Source: Anaerolineales bacterium (lineage in GTDB: Bacteria > Chloroflexota > Anaerolineae > Anaerolineales > UBA6663). Taken from it: a stretch of DNA of 64,000 nucleotides. The notes beneath the pieces are model-generated. The model did not search any database. It saw only the letters and a program-made list of their open reading frames with translations, and had not been told where the DNA came from. The stretch spans positions 20,301 through 84,300 of the forward strand of contig JADZEK010000014.1 of NCBI GenBank assembly GCA_020850595.1, written 5' to 3'. Of this stretch, positions 61,363 to 64,000 are shown piece by piece. The position numbers and the translations under genes were made by a program. Position 1 is the stretch's first letter, and each line of letters starts with the position of its first letter.

Positions 61363-61980
61363 CTAGGTGGGGGCGGGCAACGGCACGGAAGCAGGCGTCT
61401 CCGTCAAGTGGGCGGGCGTGGCCGTCGTGCGGGGAGCGGCGGGGCGAATGAGGACGACCCAATCGCCGGCGGCCTCCACGCTGAGGAGCAGGTCGGCCAG
61501 GCCGACGATGCGCAAATCGGAGGCGCCGCGCTGCGCGCCCAGGGCATCCACGAAGGTGACGGTGCTGTTGGAGTCGGGCGAGGCCAGGCGAAAGACGAAG
61601 TGCGTGTCGGCCAGGCCGAGGTACTCCCAATCCACATGGTAGCGGCCGTCGGTGAGGGCCAGCGGCTGATTGAGCAGGCTGGCCGAGCCGGTGAAGACCG
61701 CGCCCGCGACGGAGGGCGTGACGGTGTAGGGCAGCGTGGGCACGGGCGTGTAGGTCTGCGTAGGCGTAGGCGGCAGCGGCGTAGCGGTGAAAGTCGGGAT
61801 GGCCGTGGCCGTCCACTCGGGTGGGAGCGTGGGGTAGCGCACGGGCGTGCCGCGGGGCAGCGCGGCGGCGAGCGTGAGGGTCGGCGCCGTCACCGTCGGG
61901 GCGGCGGTCGGCGCGGGCAGGCGCGGCGCGCAGGCGGCGAGAAACAGCACGGCAGCGAACACAACCGGATAGCGCGGCAC
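61363..61980 (-). CDS. Lipoprotein with Pro/Thr stalk (hypothetical)
   Basis: 205 aa. Signal peptide with lipobox VLFLAAC, then a long PT-rich stalk (to about 88) and a globular part of about 90 residues ([69 protein letters not shown]). The motif order resembles small beta-sandwich domains. No family recognised. It follows the lipoprotein at 62006 by 25 bases and is part of a three-lipoprotein run. Confidence 0.75.
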   Translation of the reverse strand: MPRYPVVFAAVLFLAACAPRLPAPTAAPTVTAPTLTLAAALPRGTPVRYPTLPPEWTATAIPTFTATPLPPTPTQTYTPVPTLPYTVTPSVAGAVFTGSASLLNQPLALTDGRYHVDWEYLGLADTHFVFRLASPDSNSTVTFVDALGAQRGASDLRIVGLADLLLSVEAAGDWVVLIRPAAPRTTATPAHLTETPASVPLPAPT

Positions 61981-62005
61981 GGTGACGATCCCCCTGCCCG
62001 GCGGC

Positions 62006-62806
62006 TCAGGGCGCGGCGGGCGGCGGTGTGGGCGGCTGCATGGAGGACAGGCCGGCGACGAGGACGGTCAGCTCGTAGTAGTTGTCGCCCTCGCGGACGA
62101 GCGGCTGCCACTGGTTACGGTTGACCACGCGCCAGGCGAACGCGGCGGCCTCGCCCTCCACCCACTCGCCGCTGGCGTTGGCCGCCAGCGAGAGGCCGAG
62201 CGAGTCGGCGGGCCAGACCAGGTACTGGTCGGGCGTGGGCGGCGTGGAGAAGGTCTGCGGGTAGGCGGTGACGTAGGCTTGCGCGGGCACGAACTCCACG
62301 CCGGCCGCGCCCGCCCCGCTCGCGGCCGTGGCGTACAGGTCGTGGAATTTAGCGGGCGCGCCGGAATAATACTCGCAGACGCTGTGGCCGGTGCCGGCGA
62401 GCGTCACTTGCAGGCACTGCGACGCGCCGTCGGTGATGGAGTAATCGCCGTAGTTGCTGTCCCAGCCAAAGAAGCCCGCGTCCACAATCTGTTGGAGCAG
62501 CGCCGTCATCTGGTCGGGCGTGAGGGCGCCGGTAAGCACGCGCCGCCCGCCGACGTTGTCGCTCTCGACCCAGACGATGCGCCCGTCGCCCCACAAAGTG
62601 ACATCGGGAATGTAATTCTGGGCGACGGACATCGGCACCAGGCCGCAGCAGAATGTGGCGCGCACGACGATGGCGGCCGGGTCCGGGTCCCATGCGACGG
62701 CGGGGCGCGGGCCGGCCAACGTGTTGCAGGCCAGGCCCGCGGCCAGCAGCAGCGCGGCGGCCAACAGCAGGCGGCTGAGCGGCGGGCGCTTAGGGGCCGG
62801 CGACAT
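62006..62806 (-). CDS. Lipoprotein (hypothetical)
   Basis: 266 aa from ATG 62806, inside the end of the upstream lipoprotein gene (17-base overlap). Lipobox LAAGLAC. The rest is a compact extracellular domain with several cysteines (FCCGLVPMSVAQNYIPDVTLWGDGRIVWVE...SQCLQV...VCEYYSG), without the usual PT stalk except a short Pro-rich end. No known family is recognised; the N-terminal strand pattern (LWGDGRIVWVES) hints at a beta-propeller or beta-sandwich. Confidence 0.72.
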   Translation of the reverse strand: MSPAPKRPPLSRLLLAAALLLAAGLACNTLAGPRPAVAWDPDPAAIVVRATFCCGLVPMSVAQNYIPDVTLWGDGRIVWVESDNVGGRRVLTGALTPDQMTALLQQIVDAGFFGWDSNYGDYSITDGASQCLQVTLAGTGHSVCEYYSGAPAKFHDLYATAASGAGAAGVEFVPAQAYVTAYPQTFSTPPTPDQYLVWPADSLGLSLAANASGEWVEGEAAAFAWRVVNRNQWQPLVREGDNYYELTVLVAGLSSMQPPTPPPAAP

Positions 62807-63527
62807 AGACCGTGACCACGTCGGCCGTGCCGCCCGCCCACATGGCCGGGCCGGGGTAGCCGTAGTGCACTTCGCCGGTGGCGCTGAGCTGCCACTCCAC
62901 CTGGCCGTTGGCCTGCGCCACGAAGTGCAGCACCACGCCGTCGAGTGAGCGCTCGGCCTCGACGAAGCTGAGGATGCTGCGGGCCGTGCCCACCAGCGCG
63001 ACCTGGCCCGCGCCGTCAATCGTCACAACCGGCTCGAACTCGCCGGCCTCGTTCTCGCGGGCGGCCAGGCTCCAGGCGGGCAAGCCGATATCCACGGCGC
63101 GGCCGACGAGCACGACCGGCTGGCCGACGGTGACTTCGGTGGCGCTGAGGCAGACCTCCACGTGCGGGTCAACCTGGCGCGGCAGTGGGGTGCCGTTGCT
63201 GGAGGCCGTAGGCATCTCAGGTGCGGGGGTGCGCACGACGATCAGGCAATAGGCGTCGGCGGGCACGGGCGGCGTGGGCGTGACACAGGTGGTGCCGCAG
63301 CCGCCCGGGCAATCGCCCAGGCAGGCCAGCACCTCGCCGGCGGCGCAGGCCGGGGCGGTGCAGACCGGCGCGGGCGGCTGGGAAGTGTCCGTCGGCGGCA
63401 GCGCCGTGACCGGCAGGACGACGGCGCGGGCGGTCGGCGTCGGCGGCGCGGACGGCACGAAGGCGCCGCAAGCCAGGCCGAGCAGCAACAAGGCGATGAG
63501 CGGGAGGGCCAGGCGGCGGTCAGGCAT
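62790..63527 (-). CDS. Lipoprotein with Cys-rich linker (hypothetical)
   Basis: 245 aa from ATG 63527. Lipobox LLLGLAC; a linker with PT and cysteine pairs (VCTAPACAAGEVLACLGDCPGGCGTTC) resembles a small disulfide knot. A C-terminal beta domain follows (VEVCLSATEVTVGQPVVLVGRAVDIGLPAWSL...). The leaderless-type TACAAT box sits 6 bases before ATG. First gene of the lipoprotein run; function unknown. Confidence 0.75.
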   Translation of the reverse strand: MPDRRLALPLIALLLLGLACGAFVPSAPPTPTARAVVLPVTALPPTDTSQPPAPVCTAPACAAGEVLACLGDCPGGCGTTCVTPTPPVPADAYCLIVVRTPAPEMPTASSNGTPLPRQVDPHVEVCLSATEVTVGQPVVLVGRAVDIGLPAWSLAARENEAGEFEPVVTIDGAGQVALVGTARSILSFVEAERSLDGVVLHFVAQANGQVEWQLSATGEVHYGYPGPAMWAGGTADVVTVYVAGP

Positions 63528-63533
63528 GGCGTG

Positions 63534-63539
63534 ATTGTA
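63534..63539 (-). promoter_or_regulatory. -10 box (TACAAT) directly before the lipoprotein gene
   Basis: TACAAT, then CACGCC, then ATG on the minus strand. Same 6-base spacing as the LysM gene promoter. Confidence 0.5.
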
Positions 63540-63590
63540 GAGGCAATGGGGCCGGAGGGATAGTAAGGGAAGACCTAACCCCCCGGCCCC

Positions 63591-63679
63591 CATAGGCGCG
63601 AACCTAAGCAAGTCAACCAGGTGCCGGCGACTTACCCGTACCCGCTCACGCGTCCGCGACCGTGAGCCAGCCGGCCCGA
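63591..63679 (+). repeat. 89-bp direct repeat, copy 1
   Basis: From CATAGGCGCGAACCTAAG to AGCCGGCCCGA. It recurs at 63910-63998 with 6 mismatches in 89 positions. Non-coding. Confidence 0.8.
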
Positions 63680-63909
63680 CCGATGCGCGTCGCCCTGTGT
63701 TTGCCCCGGGAAACCCAAAGGGAAGGCGGGCCTGCATTTGGCCCGCCGCCCCTTTAAGAAAACTCTTCCCCCTTCCCACGTCTTTTCAGTGGGAAGGGGG
63801 TCAGGGGGATGGGAAGTCTGCCCGGCAGCGCCCCCGGGCGTGTCAGCCCGTATGCCCATCGCCTGCCGTCGGACTGCCACGGCCTAAGTTCGCGCCTATG
63901 CCCCCGCCC
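63680..63909. other. Non-coding spacer between 89-bp repeats
   Basis: No gene supported in the whole 63528-64000 stretch. It contains a GGCGGGCC/GGCCCGCC hairpin near 63727-63750 and a CTTCCCCCTTCCCAC...GTGGGAAGGGGG inverted segment at about 63768-63799. Confidence 0.55.
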
Positions 63910-63998
63910 CATAGGCGCGAACGTAAGCAAGCCAACCAGGTGCCGGCGACTTACCCGCACCCGCTCACGCGTCCGTGACCTTGAGTCAGCCGGCCCGA
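63910..63998 (+). repeat. 89-bp direct repeat, copy 2
   Basis: Second copy of the repeat at 63591, reaching the window edge. An inverted copy of its first 17 bases (CTAAGTTCGCGCCTATG, 63884-63900) lies just before it, forming a possible hairpin. Confidence 0.8.
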
Positions 63999-64000
63999 AA

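Noticed and set aside
63632..63880. 82-codon frame on the minus strand
   Set aside because: It covers the low-complexity spacer between the 89-bp repeats and encodes nothing recognisable (PDPLPTEKTWEGG is a common artefact of such repeats).

Overview
The window is a high-GC bacterial chromosome segment with dense, mostly short-spaced genes. Many proteins carry Thr/Pro-rich linkers (PT repeats) behind lipoprotein signals. Other pointers are Anaerolineae-style RHS proteins, D-glycero-D-manno-heptose genes without lipid A genes, and class A and B penicillin-binding proteins with extracytoplasmic extensions. Together these suggest a member of the Chloroflexota (Anaerolineae or a relative), probably from an environmental assembly. 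This placement is inferred from gene style; no rRNA or tRNA gene was seen.

Layout. 1-7.5 kb (minus): an ECF sigma factor, a small coupled protein, a degenerate ABC ATPase and an oligopeptide/dipeptide ABC system (two solute-binding lipoproteins and two ATPases; no permeases in the window). 7.7-9.5 kb (minus): trmD and ldh. 9.5-13.4 kb (plus): maf, a PBP2-type transpeptidase and rsgA in a tight operon. 13.5-15.9 kb: a secreted repeat protein and dnaN, closed by a strong terminator. 15.9-19.5 kb (minus): P-loop kinase, M48 protease, ROK sugar kinase and a zinc-ribbon/LysM membrane protein. 19.7-26.8 kb: a potassium-linked group (KdpD/KdpE-like two-component system, KimA-like K+ transporter, CPA2 antiporter with a PII-like partner) with a pirin on the other strand. 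27-34.6 kb (minus): a class A PBP, an SRA-HNH nuclease, a cyclase-like/SRPBCC fusion and a TgpA-type transglutaminase. 34.8-39.4 kb (plus): a cluster-less Rieske-like protein, a PT-rich membrane protein and three tandem M42 aminopeptidases. 39.5-46.3 kb: a heptose and surface-glycan locus (gmhB, epimerase, hddA, phosphoglycosyl transferase, gmhA, GT2, second epimerase). 46.6-51.7 kb: dnaE and pfkA. 51.7-57.5 kb: an operon (GNAT, methyltransferase, DMP19/DUF4375) whose last gene has been split by an inserted island. 57.4-64 kb (minus): discoidin lipoprotein, SRAP protein, a coenzyme B12 mutase with isobutyryl-CoA-mutase-type residues, three lipoproteins and an 89-bp direct repeat.

The most unusual region is 52.05-55.78 kb. 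A DUF4375/DMP19-family gene is interrupted there by about 3.7 kb. The insert carries a truncated IS110-family recombinase with a long non-coding leader, a decayed RHS fragment, and an AT-richer pair: an RHS core with a C-terminal HEVVH (zincin-like) domain, overlapped by ATGA by a beta-propeller lipoprotein. This reads as an RHS toxin with a candidate immunity partner, now fused in frame to the N-terminus of the broken DMP19 gene.

Two families of short intergenic repeats (CACGAAT type and GGAGGTCAGAGG type) are scattered through the window. Several genes have a TATAAT-like -10 box only 6-11 bases before the start codon, which suggests leaderless transcripts.
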